DNA of 64,000 nucleotides from contig NZ_CP054585.1 of assembly GCF_003721435.2 (NCBI RefSeq), forward strand, positions 2,976,001 to 3,040,000, given 5' to 3'. Within the stretch, counting starts at the first letter, position 1; the number at the start of each line of letters is the position of its first letter. A program made the translations under genes and the position numbers. The notes under the pieces are model-generated. The model had not been told where the DNA came from. It did no database searches and was given only the letters and a program-made list of their open reading frames with translations. Positions 17,780 through 26,929 of this stretch are shown here, piece after piece. This DNA comes from Halorubrum sp. CBA1229 (lineage in GTDB: Archaea > Halobacteriota > Halobacteria > Halobacteriales > Haloferacaceae).

Positions 17780-17874
17780 GGGGACGCTGGCCTCGCCATC
17801 CCTCCTAAACCCTCGGACCGTCCGCGGACTGCCGCCGACTCAGGGCTTTTGAGCGCGGCCCGCGTAGCGGACGC

Positions 17875-18060
17875 ATGTCAACCCATGAGCCGAACTACCG
17901 AACGCTCCGGCTGCTGTGCGCGAACGCCGCCGGCATGGCCGGCTTCCTGCTGGCGTTCGCGGTGGGTCGGGAGTTCGCGCTCGCGCTCGTCGCGGGACTC
18001 GTCGTCGCCGCCATCGGGTACGTCGCGTCGAGCGCGGTCGTCGAGTACGCGGGAGGGTGA
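17875..18060 (+). CDS. Small two-helix membrane protein
   Basis: 61 residues with a polar N-terminus (STHEPNYRTLRLL) and two hydrophobic segments (about 14-30 and 34-55). The sequence is compact and uses typical codons. It precedes the histidine kinase gene by 49 bases. Function unknown; proteins like this are common beside haloarchaeal signalling genes. Confidence 0.62.
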   Translation: MSTHEPNYRTLRLLCANAAGMAGFLLAFAVGREFALALVAGLVVAAIGYVASSAVVEYAGG

Positions 18061-18109
18061 CGGACCGAAGCGGAACGATTAACATGTCGGAAAATGCGTA
18101 CAAACACGA

Positions 18110-20674
18110 ATGACAGGAGGGGACGGAGACGGTTCGACGGCGATCGCGGCCGGAGAGAGCTCGCCGCCCTCGATCCGAGTCCTCCTCGTCGACGACGAGC
18201 CGGGGTTCGCGGACACCGCGGCGTCGCTCGTCGAGTCACGCGACGACCGCTTCGAGGTGACGCCGGAGACCGACCCGAGCGAGGCGCTGGCGGCGACCGA
18301 GTCGGGCGCGTTCGACTGCGTCGTCAGCGACTACGAGATGCCCGGGACCAACGGTATCGAGCTCCTAAAATCCGTCCGGGAGCGACGCGGCGACCTCCCG
18401 TTCGTGCTGTTCACCGGGAAGGGGTCCGAGCGGATAGCCGGCGAGGCGGTCGCCGCCGGCGCCGACGGGTACCTCCCGAAGGACGCCGCCGAGGACCCGT
18501 ACGACGCGCTCGTGTCGCGGGTCGCGGGCGTCGTGTCTGAGGCGCGGCCCGACCGCCGGTTTACGGAGCACCTCGACCGCATGACGGACGCGTTCTGCGA
18601 GATCGACGCGGAGTGGCGGCTCACGTACCTCAACGAGCGGGCCGCCGAGATGCTCGAACGCGACGCCGGCGACTTGCTCGGCGACCAGATCTGGGAACGG
18701 TTCCCCGCGATCCGCGGGACCCTTCTCGAGGAGGAGTTCAGAGCGGCGATGGCGGACGGCGAACAGCGGGCCTTCGAACGCCGCTTCGAGGCGATCGACG
18801 CCGACCTCGCCGTCGACGTCTACCCCTCGGAGACCGGCCTCTCCGTCTACTTCCGCGACGTGACCGAACGCAAGGAGCGCGAGCGGGAGCTCCGCGAGCT
18901 CTCGGAGCGGCTTCGGCTCGCGGTCGAGGGCGCCGACGTCGGCGTCTGGGACTGGGACCTCCGCACCGACGAGGTCCGGTTCGACGAGCGGTGGGCCGAG
19001 ATGCTGGGCTACGACCGCTCCGAGATCGCCTTCGAGCTCTCGGAGTGGGAAGACCGGGTGCATCCGGACGACATCGACGAGGCGTGGGCGGCGCTCGAGG
19101 CCCACTTCGCCGGCGAGACGGAGTACTACCGGTGCGACCACCGGATGCGGTCGAAGTCGGGCGAGTGGGTGTGGATCCGAGACCGCGGCCGCGTCGTCGA
19201 GCGCGACGCGGACGGCGATCCGGTCCGCGCGGTGGGGATCCACATCGACGTGACCGAGGAGAAGGAGCGCGAGCGCGACCTCGAACGCTACCGGCGACTC
19301 GTCGACGAGCTTCCCGACTGCGTGGCCGTCTACGACGCCGACGCCCGATTCGAGCTCGCCAACGACCGCATCACAGCGGTGTACGATACGCCCCGCGAGG
19401 AGCTCATCGGCCGACGGAGCCGGCTGATCCGGCGGATCCGCGAGACCCGAGACGGCGACCCGTTCGCGGCGCTCATCGAGGGGGACCGCGAGACGCTGTC
19501 GGGGACGGTCGAGATCGAGTTCCCCGGGCGGCCGGAGACGATCGTCGACTACGGGCTGCGCCGCCTCGTCATCGACGGGGAGTTCGACGGCGTCCTGGGG
19601 ATCTCCCGCGACGTGACGGACGACCGCCGCCGCCAGCGCCGGCTCGAACGCACCTCCGCTCGGCTCGAGGCCCTCTACGACGGCTCGCCGGACATGATCG
19701 ACATCCACGACGAGACGGGCGAGATCGTCGACGTGAACCGGGTGATGGCGGCGGAGTTGGGTTACGATCCCGAGGAGCTCGCCGGGATGAAGGTGTGGGA
19801 CGTCGACCGGGAGATGGACCCGGAGGCGGCGATCGAGATGTGGGACGAAATCGAGATGGACGAGACGATCCGGCTGGAGACGACGTTTGCGCGGGCCGAC
19901 GGCACGGCGTTCCCCGTCGAGGTCCACGTGCGCCGGATCGACGTCCACGGCGAGGACCGGTTCCTCGCCAGCAGCCGCGACATCTCGGAGCGGAGGGCGT
20001 ACGAGGAGCGGATCGAACGCGAGAACGAGCGGCTCGACGAGTTCGCCTCGATCGTCTCGCACGACCTCCGGAACCCCCTCAACGTGCTCTCCGGCTACCT
20101 CCGGCTCGCGAGGGAGACGGGGAGCGGCGACTACTTCGACCGCTGCGAGCACGCCCTCGACGAGATGGAGCGGCTGATCGAGGACGTGCTCACGCTCGCC
20201 AGACAGGGCGACGCCGTCGGACCGGTCGAGCCGGTCGCCATCGGGGAGCTGGCCGACCGGTACGACGCGGACGAGTTCGGGTCGGTCGAGGGCGTCGGAG
20301 CCGGGAGCGACGGCGAGGCCGACGCGGGCGACGTCGACGTCATCTTCGAGGCCGACGGCGAGGTGCTCGCGGACCGCGACCGCCTGAAGCGACTGCTGGA
20401 GAACCTCTTCCGAAACAGCGTCGAGCACGGCGGGGTCCGGGTCGTCGTCGGCGACCTCGAGGACGGCTTCTACGTCGCCGACGACGGGCCGGGGATCCCC
20501 GAGGAGCAACGCGACGAGGTGTTCGAGAGCGGCTACACCACCTCCGAGACGGGCACCGGGTTCGGGCTCGCGATCGTCGAGCGCATCGCCGAGGCCCACG
20601 GCTGGGAGGTGACGCTGACCGAGAGCGAGTCGGGCGGCGCGCGCTTCGAGTTCCGCGGGGTCGAGCGGCCGTGA
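18110..20674 (+). CDS. Receiver + four PAS + histidine kinase
   Basis: 854-residue hybrid sensor kinase, soluble (no membrane helices). The receiver domain is at residues 22-140 (acidic pair D28-D29, phosphoacceptor D74 in VVSDYEMPGTNG, K124). Four PAS/PAC units follow at about 145-255, 265-385, 390-505 and 515-635; the second has the GVWDWDLRTDEVRF signature. HisKA has the phosphorylatable H651 in IVSHDLRNPL. HATPase has the N box LENLFRNSVEHG, the G1 box VADDGPGIP and the G2 box GTGFGLAIVERI. It probably integrates redox, light or ligand cues. No cognate partner is adjacent. A GATTAACA box about 28 bases before ATG 18110 suggests leaderless transcription. Confidence 0.92.
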   Translation: MTGGDGDGSTAIAAGESSPPSIRVLLVDDEPGFADTAASLVESRDDRFEVTPETDPSEALAATESGAFDCVVSDYEMPGTNGIELLKSVRERRGDLPFVLFTGKGSERIAGEAVAAGADGYLPKDAAEDPYDALVSRVAGVVSEARPDRRFTEHLDRMTDAFCEIDAEWRLTYLNERAAEMLERDAGDLLGDQIWERFPAIRGTLLEEEFRAAMADGEQRAFERRFEAIDADLAVDVYPSETGLSVYFRDVTERKERERELRELSERLRLAVEGADVGVWDWDLRTDEVRFDERWAEMLGYDRSEIAFELSEWEDRVHPDDIDEAWAALEAHFAGETEYYRCDHRMRSKSGEWVWIRDRGRVVERDADGDPVRAVGIHIDVTEEKERERDLERYRRLVDELPDCVAVYDADARFELANDRITAVYDTPREELIGRRSRLIRRIRETRDGDPFAALIEGDRETLSGTVEIEFPGRPETIVDYGLRRLVIDGEFDGVLGISRDVTDDRRRQRRLERTSARLEALYDGSPDMIDIHDETGEIVDVNRVMAAELGYDPEELAGMKVWDVDREMDPEAAIEMWDEIEMDETIRLETTFARADGTAFPVEVHVRRIDVHGEDRFLASSRDISERRAYEERIERENERLDEFASIVSHDLRNPLNVLSGYLRLARETGSGDYFDRCEHALDEMERLIEDVLTLARQGDAVGPVEPVAIGELADRYDADEFGSVEGVGAGSDGEADAGDVDVIFEADGEVLADRDRLKRLLENLFRNSVEHGGVRVVVGDLEDGFYVADDGPGIPEEQRDEVFESGYTTSETGTGFGLAIVERIAEAHGWEVTLTESESGGARFEFRGVERP

Positions 20675-20780
20675 GCGACCGAGCGACGACCGTAGACGGA
20701 ACTCGGGAGCGACGACCACAGGCGTCGCTCGTGCGTGCGGCGGTGGCGGCTACGAAAAGCGGTCGGCGTCTCGGACGCCC

Positions 20781-21179
20781 TCAGAACGCGCCCGGATAGA
20801 CGCTCACGTCGGCGCGGAGCTCGTCGCGGAGCGCGCTGTGGACGTGACAGATGCCCTCTGCCCGCTCGGCGATGTCGGAGGCGGTCTCGTCGTCGAGGTC
20901 GGCCTCCACGTGGACGTCGAAGGCGATGGCCGACAGGTCATCGTCCTCGTCGAGGTCGGCGCTGGCGTCGATCTGGATCTTGCCGAGGTCCTCCTCGCCG
21001 CGCTGGCTCCCGCCCACGCGGAAGGCGGGGAGGTAACAGGAGGCGTACGTCGCGACGAGCGCGGCGTTCGGGTTCGGTCCGGTCTCGTCGGTCGCGTCGA
21101 TCTGCAGGTCGAAGTCGCCGACCTGGCTCGTGCAGGCGTACCCCTCCTCGGAAACGGTGGATGTCTCGATGTCTACCAT
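20781..21179 (-). CDS. OsmC/Ohr family protein
   Basis: 132-residue OsmC-fold thiol peroxidase, reducing organic hydroperoxides in the cytoplasm. The two redox cysteines are visible: ATYASCYLPAF near residue 46 and EGICHVHSAL near 113, spaced as in the family. The longer frame begins at 21224; ATG 21179 is preferred because the family starts directly in the first strand and CCTTTATC on the minus strand (about 21205-21215) gives a promoter at the right distance. Confidence 0.86.
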   Translation of the reverse strand: MVDIETSTVSEEGYACTSQVGDFDLQIDATDETGPNPNAALVATYASCYLPAFRVGGSQRGEEDLGKIQIDASADLDEDDDLSAIAFDVHVEADLDDETASDIAERAEGICHVHSALRDELRADVSVYPGAF

Positions 21180-21291
21180 AGTCGTTCTCTGGTTCGGTCT
21201 GACGGGGATAAAGGTTATCGGCATCGGAACGTCGTGGGGGCGTCGAACGGCGGCGCGCGTTCGCCGCCGGCGCCCCGGGCCGTCGTCTCCG

Positions 21292-22689
21292 TCAGTCGTC
21301 CGCGCGAACGTCCGCCGCCGACCCGGTCGCGCTGCGGAGGTCCGCCTCGATGGCCTCCAGCGTCCGCCCCTTCGTCTCGGGGACGGTGCGGTAGGTGAAA
21401 AGCAGGGCGACGACGCTGCACGCGCCGAACAGCCAGAACGTCCCCGGCGTGCCGATCCCGTCGAGCAACACGGGGAACGACAGCGCCACGGCGAGGTTCG
21501 CGAGCCAGTTGGCGACGGTCACGAGCCCCATCGCGCTCCCGCGGACCGCGAGCGGGTAGATCTCGGAGATGAGCAGCCAGAACACCGGGCCGAGTCCGAT
21601 CGCGAAGAACGCGACGAACGAGACGAGCGTGAGCGTCGCCAGCCAGCCGACTCCCCCGGTCGGGTCGGCGAACTGGAAGACGAGGCCGGAGGCGGCGAGC
21701 GACCCGATCATCCCTCCGGTCCCGACGAGCAGGAGGGGGCGCCGACCGACGCGGTCGACGAGCAGGATCGCGACGACCGTCATCGCGACGTTGACCGAGC
21801 CGATGAACACCGACGCGAGGATCGACTGCGAGCTCCCGAACGCGGTCGACTCCAGGATCGTCGGGGCGTAGTACATCACCGCGTTGATGCCGGTGATCTG
21901 TTGGAACACCGCGAGCCCGAGCCCCACGATCAGCGCCGGACGCATCCACGGACTGAGGAGGTCACGGACCCCGTTCCCGGACTGCGCCTCAACGGTCGCC
22001 TCGATCTCCGAGAGCTCCGACTCGATGTCGCCCTCCCGCGTGCGGCGGAGGACCGCGCGGGCCTCGTCGGTGCGGCCCCGCTCGTAGAGCCACCGGGGGC
22101 TCTCGGGCATCCGGGACATGCCGACGGCGAGCACGACGGCGGGGACCATTCCCGCGCCGAGCATGATCCGCCACGAGCCGGAGCCGGAGAAGGCGTAGTT
22201 GACGAAGTACGACGCGAGGATCCCCACGGTGACCATCAGCTGGTTCAGCGAGGTGAGGCCGCCGCGGACGGAGGGCGGCGCGATCTCGGAGATGTACAGC
22301 GGGCCGACGATCGACGCGAACCCGATGGCGATCCCGTCGATCATCCGCCCGGCGACGAGCACCTCGACGGTCGGCGCGACCGCCATGAGGAACGATCCGA
22401 GGAAGAACACGCCGGCCGACAGGAGGATGAACCGCTTGCGGCCGATGCGGTCGGAGATCTGACCCCCGACGGCAGCGCCGGCGGCCGCGCCGACCATCGC
22501 GCCGCTGACGACGATCCCCTCCACCAAGGGGGTCAGCTCGAAGGTGGTGTCGATAAAGAGGATGGCTCCGGAGATGATCCCCGTGTCGAACCCGAACAGG
22601 AGTCCGTTGAGCGCTGCGAGCGCGGAGACGATGTACACGAATCGGCCCCCCTCTCCGCGGATCACAGCCCGCATATCAGCGGTTGACAT
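21292..22689 (-). CDS. Sugar porter family MFS transporter
   Basis: 465-residue, 12-helix major facilitator of the sugar-porter family. Diagnostic motifs in order are GGQISDRIGRKR (loop 2-3), PESPRWLYERGR (after helix 6), LVDRVGRRPLLL (loop 8-9) and PETKGRTLEAIE (after helix 12); the helix 7 motif QQITGINAVMYYAPT is also clear. The likely substrate is a hexose or related polyol, imported with H+ or Na+. It is preceded by a long AT-rich promoter region, unusual for this window, so it may be under stronger or specific control. Confidence 0.93.
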   Translation of the reverse strand: MSTADMRAVIRGEGGRFVYIVSALAALNGLLFGFDTGIISGAILFIDTTFELTPLVEGIVVSGAMVGAAAGAAVGGQISDRIGRKRFILLSAGVFFLGSFLMAVAPTVEVLVAGRMIDGIAIGFASIVGPLYISEIAPPSVRGGLTSLNQLMVTVGILASYFVNYAFSGSGSWRIMLGAGMVPAVVLAVGMSRMPESPRWLYERGRTDEARAVLRRTREGDIESELSEIEATVEAQSGNGVRDLLSPWMRPALIVGLGLAVFQQITGINAVMYYAPTILESTAFGSSQSILASVFIGSVNVAMTVVAILLVDRVGRRPLLLVGTGGMIGSLAASGLVFQFADPTGGVGWLATLTLVSFVAFFAIGLGPVFWLLISEIYPLAVRGSAMGLVTVANWLANLAVALSFPVLLDGIGTPGTFWLFGACSVVALLFTYRTVPETKGRTLEAIEADLRSATGSAADVRADD

Positions 22690-23037
22690 GGCGTACCAAT
22701 CCGACCGTAACTGTCTTTTATTTAGAAGACTTCTGATTTATTATTAATTTAAATCTATGAAGGAATATTGTGTCCTTGGATGTCGACGGAATCTACAGAT
22801 ATTTGTATAATATTTATTCGGGTTTGAATAGTATTCTACGGAGCCGCGCATATGTCGGCGCGTCGGCGTCCGCAAAACGGAGCCGCGCCGCTCTCCGGTC
22901 TCGCCATGGCGAAAAAACAGTTCCACCGCGTGTCAACGGCCCCACCGCGTGTCAACGCGCTGTCGGCCCGCGAACCCACCGCATGTCGACCCGCGACCCG
23001 CGGCGTCGAAGCGTTCGGTGGCCGGCGTCGGCGTCGA
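22690..23037. promoter_or_regulatory. 348-base AT-rich upstream region of the sugar porter gene
   Basis: No gene is supported here. 22712-22850 is strikingly AT-rich against the GC-rich surroundings, with runs such as ATTTATTATTAATTTAAAT. A minus-strand TATA candidate (TAAATAAAAG, about 22714-22723) lies about 28 bases before the porter ATG at 22689. AGAAG-A-CTTCT at 22724-22734 is an 11-base dyad directly beside it. A threefold direct repeat lies at 22923-22990. Confidence 0.5.
22923..22990. repeat. Three 15-base direct repeats upstream of the sugar porter
   Basis: CCACCGCGTGTCAAC occurs at 22923-22937 and 22942-22956, with a third, diverged copy CCACCGCATGTCGAC at 22976-22990. Spacings start-to-start are 19 and 34 bases. 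They lie about 235-300 bases from the porter start and could be activator or repressor sites. Confidence 0.6.
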
Positions 23038-23760
23038 CTACTCCAGCGTGTACGTCTCGTCGCCGTCGAGGACGACGGGTTCGGCCGCGGCGCCTGCGGC
23101 CTTCACCTCGTTGACGAACTCCCGCGTCTCGATCTCGATCGGCGGGAACGAGTCGTAATGCATCGGGAACACCACGTCCGCGCCCACCCAGTCGGCGGCG
23201 ATGCCGGCGCCGGCGGGGCCCATCGTGAAGTGGTCGCCGGCGGGGAGCGCGGCGGCGTCGGGCTCGAGGTACGGCGCGATCACGTCGACCATCTCCGACA
23301 TGAGCCCGGTGTCGCCCGCGTGGTAGAACGTCGTGCAGTCGGGGTCGGACTCCTGGGTCGGCTTCTTATCGCCGACGACGAAGCCCGCGGGCATCCCGGC
23401 GGAGTAGTCGGGGTCGTTCTCGATCCCGTTCGAGTGGTCCGCGCGGACCATCGTCACCCACGCGTCGCCGCACTCCACGGTGCCGCCGATGTTCATGCCG
23501 CCGGCGGCGACCGAGTGCTCGAGGCCGAACTCCTCCTGGACGTAGGCGGTCAGCTCCGGCGTGGCGACCACGGTCGCGTCGGGGAACGCCGCGGCGTGAG
23601 CGATGTGGTCGCCGTGGCCGTGGGTCAACAGGAGGTAGTCCGGATCCAGGTCCTCCGGGTCGACGTCGGTCTTCGGGTTGTCGAAGAACGGATCGATCAG
23701 CAGTTCCGTGTCGTCGACGACGACGTGCCACGTCGAGTGGCCGTGCCAGGTGAGTTCCAT
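23038..23760 (-). CDS. UPF0173 metal-dependent hydrolase (MBL fold)
   Basis: 240-residue metallo-beta-lactamase-fold hydrolase of the UPF0173/YtkL-like group. Starting at [13 protein letters not shown], metal ligands are visible in [14 protein letters not shown] (HxHxDH), in VRADHSNG and in TFYHAGDTG, with a late [10 protein letters not shown] His. All ligands are present, so it should be active, although no physiological substrate is established for the group. The long upstream extension of the frame runs antisense through the next gene and is not coding; ATG 23760 gives the family N-terminus. A CTTTTATTA box lies about 35 bases upstream. Confidence 0.9.
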   Translation of the reverse strand: MELTWHGHSTWHVVVDDTELLIDPFFDNPKTDVDPEDLDPDYLLLTHGHGDHIAHAAAFPDATVVATPELTAYVQEEFGLEHSVAAGGMNIGGTVECGDAWVTMVRADHSNGIENDPDYSAGMPAGFVVGDKKPTQESDPDCTTFYHAGDTGLMSEMVDVIAPYLEPDAAALPAGDHFTMGPAGAGIAADWVGADVVFPMHYDSFPPIEIETREFVNEVKAAGAAAEPVVLDGDETYTLE

Positions 23761-23847
23761 GGTACGACCGGATCGTCTCAGCGCGCGGTAATAAAAGTCG
23801 ACTCCGCGGAAGCCCTCTCGCGGTATCCCGGGCGTCGACGGGGAAGA

Positions 23848-23862
23848 GGAGTTAATAACTCC
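23848..23862 (+). promoter_or_regulatory. TATA box centred in a 15-base palindrome
   Basis: GGAGTTA-A-TAACTCC is a perfect dyad whose centre is the TTAATAA promoter element, 27 bases before ATG 23882. A dimeric regulator binding it would directly block TBP. Confidence 0.55.
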
Positions 23863-23881
23863 CCGACCGAACTCGACGGCG

Positions 23882-24895
23882 ATGCCCTCCGAGCGGCCCG
23901 AGAGCCCTCCCCCGACCGACGCGTGTCGCGAGTGCGGCCGGCCCATCCCGCCCGACGCCAACTTCTGTCCCGGCTGCGGGGCCGAGCTACGCGACGCGGC
24001 CGACGCCGCGTACTGCGCCGAGTGCGGCGGCCCCCTCGCTCCCGAGGACGAGTTCTGTGCCGCCTGCGGAGCGGCGCGTCCGGAGTCGGCGGGGCGCTCC
24101 GTCCGACGAGGCGACGCGGCGGCGGACGCCGAGGCGCACCGCGCGTTCCGGCGTCGGGTCCGGGACCACCTCGACGAGGGCTGGGAGCTCACCGAGGACC
24201 GCGGCGACCGGGTCGTGCTCGTCGAGAGAGGCGTCGGGTCGGTCCCCATGCACGTCCTCCTGCTCCTGACCACCGGCGGCGTTGGTAACTTGCTGTACGG
24301 CTGGTACCACTACTCGGAGCTGGCCGAGACGCGCCGGCTGGGCGTCTCCGACGGTCCCCTCCCGGACGGCGAACTGTCCGAGCCGAGGGAGGACGACGGG
24401 GCCCTCGTGACGCTCTCCGGGTACCTCCTCGGCGGGGTGCTCTCCCTGATCGGCCTCGGCATCGCCGCGGTCGCCGCGGAGCAGGGTGCGCCGCTCGGCG
24501 CGGCGTTCGGCCTCGCGTTCGCCGTCATCGGGGTCGCCCTGACGCCGCCCGCGGAACGACGGCTGAACCGGCGACACGGCCTCTCGCGGTTCGGCCGGAT
24601 CCGGACCGTCGACCACCGGGTCGTCCGGGCGACGGAACGCACCGAGTCCCCCTGCGTCGTCTGCGGCGAGTCGTTCGAGCGCGGGGTCGTCCGGCGCCGG
24701 CGCGACGAGACGGTCGCCGTCGGCGTCCCGGTCCGGACCCACGCGATGGAGCGCAACCACTACTGCGCCGACTGCGCCCGCGAGGAGCTGTTCGGCGGGG
24801 CCGACGAGAGGAACTCCGCCGGAGTCGGACCCGAGTCCGCCGACCGAAAGCCGGCGACCGAGAACCCACACACGACCGAGCGGGAGCGCGAGTGA
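23882..24895 (+). CDS. Double zinc-ribbon membrane protein
   Basis: 337 residues. Two tandem zinc ribbons open the protein: [19 protein letters not shown] (residues 15-33) and [19 protein letters not shown] (about 45-63). A cytoplasmic helical segment follows, then hydrophobic helices near 125-140, 180-200 and 205-225, then a third Cys pair set ([17 protein letters not shown]) near 260-300 with a disordered acidic tail. Zinc-ribbon plus membrane proteins of this kind are frequent in haloarchaea and are unassigned. The [20 protein letters not shown] segment matches the PH-like/YcxB-type domain of that group only loosely. Confidence 0.8.
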   Translation: MPSERPESPPPTDACRECGRPIPPDANFCPGCGAELRDAADAAYCAECGGPLAPEDEFCAACGAARPESAGRSVRRGDAAADAEAHRAFRRRVRDHLDEGWELTEDRGDRVVLVERGVGSVPMHVLLLLTTGGVGNLLYGWYHYSELAETRRLGVSDGPLPDGELSEPREDDGALVTLSGYLLGGVLSLIGLGIAAVAAEQGAPLGAAFGLAFAVIGVALTPPAERRLNRRHGLSRFGRIRTVDHRVVRATERTESPCVVCGESFERGVVRRRRDETVAVGVPVRTHAMERNHYCADCAREELFGGADERNSAGVGPESADRKPATENPHTTERERE

Positions 24896-24920
24896 CGCGG
24901 CCGGCGCCGTCCGGCAACCC

Positions 24921-24928
24921 TTTTTAAG
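24921..24928 (+). promoter_or_regulatory. TATA box of the FAH-family gene
   Basis: TTTTTAAG lies 22-29 bases before ATG 24950, a leaderless-type arrangement. Confidence 0.55.
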
Positions 24929-24949
24929 ACCCCGCCCGATCGCTCGCAC

Positions 24950-25693
24950 ATGCACCACGCACGGTTCCGCGACCCGGCGGGTTCGGTCCGCGAAGGCACG
25001 TACGACCCCGAGAGCGACACCGTCGCCTTCGGCGGCGACGAGTACGCCCTCGACGACCCCGCGATCGACGTGCTCCCGCCGACGGATCCCTCGAAGATCG
25101 TCTGTATCGGGCGCAACTACGCCGACCACGCGGCCGAGCTCGGCAACGACGTGCCGGACCGGCCGCTCCTCTTCTTGAAGCCGCCGAACGCGCTGGCGAG
25201 CCACGGCGACACGGTCACCGTCCCCGCGGGGAAAGACCGGATCGACTGGGAGGCGGAGCTGGCGGTCGTGATCGGCGAGCAGTGCAAGGCGGTCGACGCC
25301 GAGGACGCGATGGACGTCGTCGCGGGCTTCACCTGCATGAACGACGTCTCGAACCGCGACGACCAGAACCGCGAGCAGAACTGGGTGCGCGGGAAGGCGT
25401 TCGACAACGCCGCGCCGCTCGGTCCCGTGATGGCGACGCCCGAGGAGGTCCCCGCGGACGCGAGCGTCGAGCTCCGGGTGAACGGCGAGACGAAGCAGTC
25501 GAGCGACCGCGGGCACCTCATCTTCGACGTGCCGACCCTGATCGAGGAGATCACGACGTACCTCACGCTGGAGGCCGGCGACGTGATCGCGACCGGGACC
25601 CCCGAGGGCGTCGGCGCGCTCGCCGACGGCGACACCGTCGAGGTGGAGGTCGAGGGCGTCGGCACCCTCGAACACGACGTGCGCGTCCCCTGA
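24950..25693 (+). CDS. Fumarylacetoacetate hydrolase family protein
   Basis: 247-residue member of the FAH family, which cleaves C-C bonds in, or decarboxylates, acylpyruvates and related 2-keto acids using a divalent metal. SKIVCIGRNYADHAAELG is the family lid/entry motif, IDWEAELAVVIG carries metal-ligand Glu residues, GFTCMNDVSNRDDQ the metal Asp, and GDVIATGTPEGVG the C-terminal signature. Similar archaeal proteins are annotated as 5-carboxymethyl-2-hydroxymuconate isomerase or acylpyruvate hydrolase; oxaloacetate decarboxylase activity is also known in the family. The substrate is undecided. Confidence 0.9.
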   Translation: MHHARFRDPAGSVREGTYDPESDTVAFGGDEYALDDPAIDVLPPTDPSKIVCIGRNYADHAAELGNDVPDRPLLFLKPPNALASHGDTVTVPAGKDRIDWEAELAVVIGEQCKAVDAEDAMDVVAGFTCMNDVSNRDDQNREQNWVRGKAFDNAAPLGPVMATPEEVPADASVELRVNGETKQSSDRGHLIFDVPTLIEEITTYLTLEAGDVIATGTPEGVGALADGDTVEVEVEGVGTLEHDVRVP

Positions 25694-25803
25694 GTCGGGA
25701 CCGGAACTCCCGCCTTCCGGTGCTCCCTGCGGGCCGGTCGCACACCGGGTTTCCGGTGAACCGACGGCGCGGGCCCGCCGTCACCGCCGCGCGGTTCGGC
25801 CAC

Positions 25804-25810
25804 CCTTAAG
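25804..25810 (+). promoter_or_regulatory. TATA box of the hisC operon
   Basis: CCTTAAG lies 25-31 bases before ATG 25835 and is the only promoter-like element before the three overlapping or closely spaced genes that follow. Confidence 0.5.
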
Positions 25811-25834
25811 ACCGCCCGTCCCGGACGAACGGGC

Positions 25835-26929
25835 ATGGAACCACGCGATCTCTCGGACCACTCCGAGTACGTCCCGGGCCGGGGCGTCGAGGAGGTCGCC
25901 CGCGACCGCGGGATCGACCCCGACGACCTGATCAAGCTCTCTTCGAACGAGAACCCGCACGGCCCCAGCCCGGCGGCCGTCGAGGCGATTCGCGAGCACG
26001 CCGACCGCGTCCACCAGTACCCGAAGTCCTCGCACACGGACCTCACCGCGAAGATCGCCGAGAAGTGGGGCGTGGCGACCGATCAGGTGTGGGTCTCGCC
26101 CGGTGCCGACGGCTCGATCGACTACCTCGCTCGGGCCGCGTTAGAGCCCGGCGACGAGGTCCTGGTGCCGACGCCGGGGTTCGCCTACTACGGGATGTCG
26201 GCGCGGTACCACCACGGCGAGGTGACGGAGTACGACCTCTCCCCGGCCGACGGCTTCGCGCAGGACGCGGAGACGGTCCTCTCCGCCTACGGCGGCGAGC
26301 GGATCGTCTACGTCACCTCCCCGCACAACCCCTCGGGCTCGACGATGCCCCTCGACGAGATCGAGGCGATCGCGGACGCGACCGCCGACGAGACCCTCGT
26401 CGTCGTCGACGAGGCGTACGGCGAGTTCGCCGCGGTCGACAGCGCGATCCCGCTGGTCGACGAGCGCGACGACGTGGCGGTGCTCCGGACGTTCTCGAAG
26501 GCGTACGGGCTCGCGGGGCTCCGGATCGGCTACAGCGTCGTCCCGGAGGCGTGGGGCGGGGCGTACGCCCGGGTGAACACCCCGTTCGCGGCGAACGAGC
26601 TGGCGTGCCGGGCCGCGCTCGCCGCCCTCGACGACGAGGACCACGTCGCCGAGTCGATCGAGACGGCGCGCTGGGCGCGCGAGTACATCGCGACCGAACT
26701 CGACGCGCCAACCGTCGAGTCGGCCGGGAACTTCGTGCTCGCCGAGGTCGGCGACGCGGAGCGGGTCGCCGACGCGGCGCAGGAGCGCGGCGTGATCATC
26801 CGCGACTGCACCTCCTTCGGGCTCCCGAACCACGTCCGGATCTCGACCGGGACCCGCGCGGAGACGCGCGAGGCGGTCGAGCGGCTCAACGAGACGCTGG
26901 CCGACCTCGGGCTCGGTGTCCGGGCGTGA
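25835..26929 (+). CDS. hisC: Histidinol-phosphate aminotransferase
   Basis: 364-residue PLP-dependent class I/II aminotransferase that converts imidazole-acetol phosphate and glutamate to histidinol phosphate. LIKLSSNENPHGPSP is the HisC N-terminal motif, YVTSPHNPSGS the PLP-pocket Asn-Pro motif, and RTFSKAYGLAGLRIGY holds the Schiff-base lysine. The C-terminal NHVRISTGTRAET includes the phosphate/carboxylate-binding Arg. Length is normal. It is the first gene of a three-gene operon; its TGA overlaps the GTG of the kinase gene. No other his genes are nearby, consistent with dispersed his genes in haloarchaea. Confidence 0.93.
   Translation: MEPRDLSDHSEYVPGRGVEEVARDRGIDPDDLIKLSSNENPHGPSPAAVEAIREHADRVHQYPKSSHTDLTAKIAEKWGVATDQVWVSPGADGSIDYLARAALEPGDEVLVPTPGFAYYGMSARYHHGEVTEYDLSPADGFAQDAETVLSAYGGERIVYVTSPHNPSGSTMPLDEIEAIADATADETLVVVDEAYGEFAAVDSAIPLVDERDDVAVLRTFSKAYGLAGLRIGYSVVPEAWGGAYARVNTPFAANELACRAALAALDDEDHVAESIETARWAREYIATELDAPTVESAGNFVLAEVGDAERVADAAQERGVIIRDCTSFGLPNHVRISTGTRAETREAVERLNETLADLGLGVRA

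Noticed and set aside
16237-17808. A 523-codon plus-strand frame over MBL-like and redoxin genes
   Set aside because: It covers two genes with clear family motifs on the other strand and has no domain of its own.
18365-20719. A 784-codon frame antisense to the histidine kinase
   Set aside because: Typical antisense shadow in a high-GC3 gene; no domain match, repetitive Val/Asp/Arg composition.
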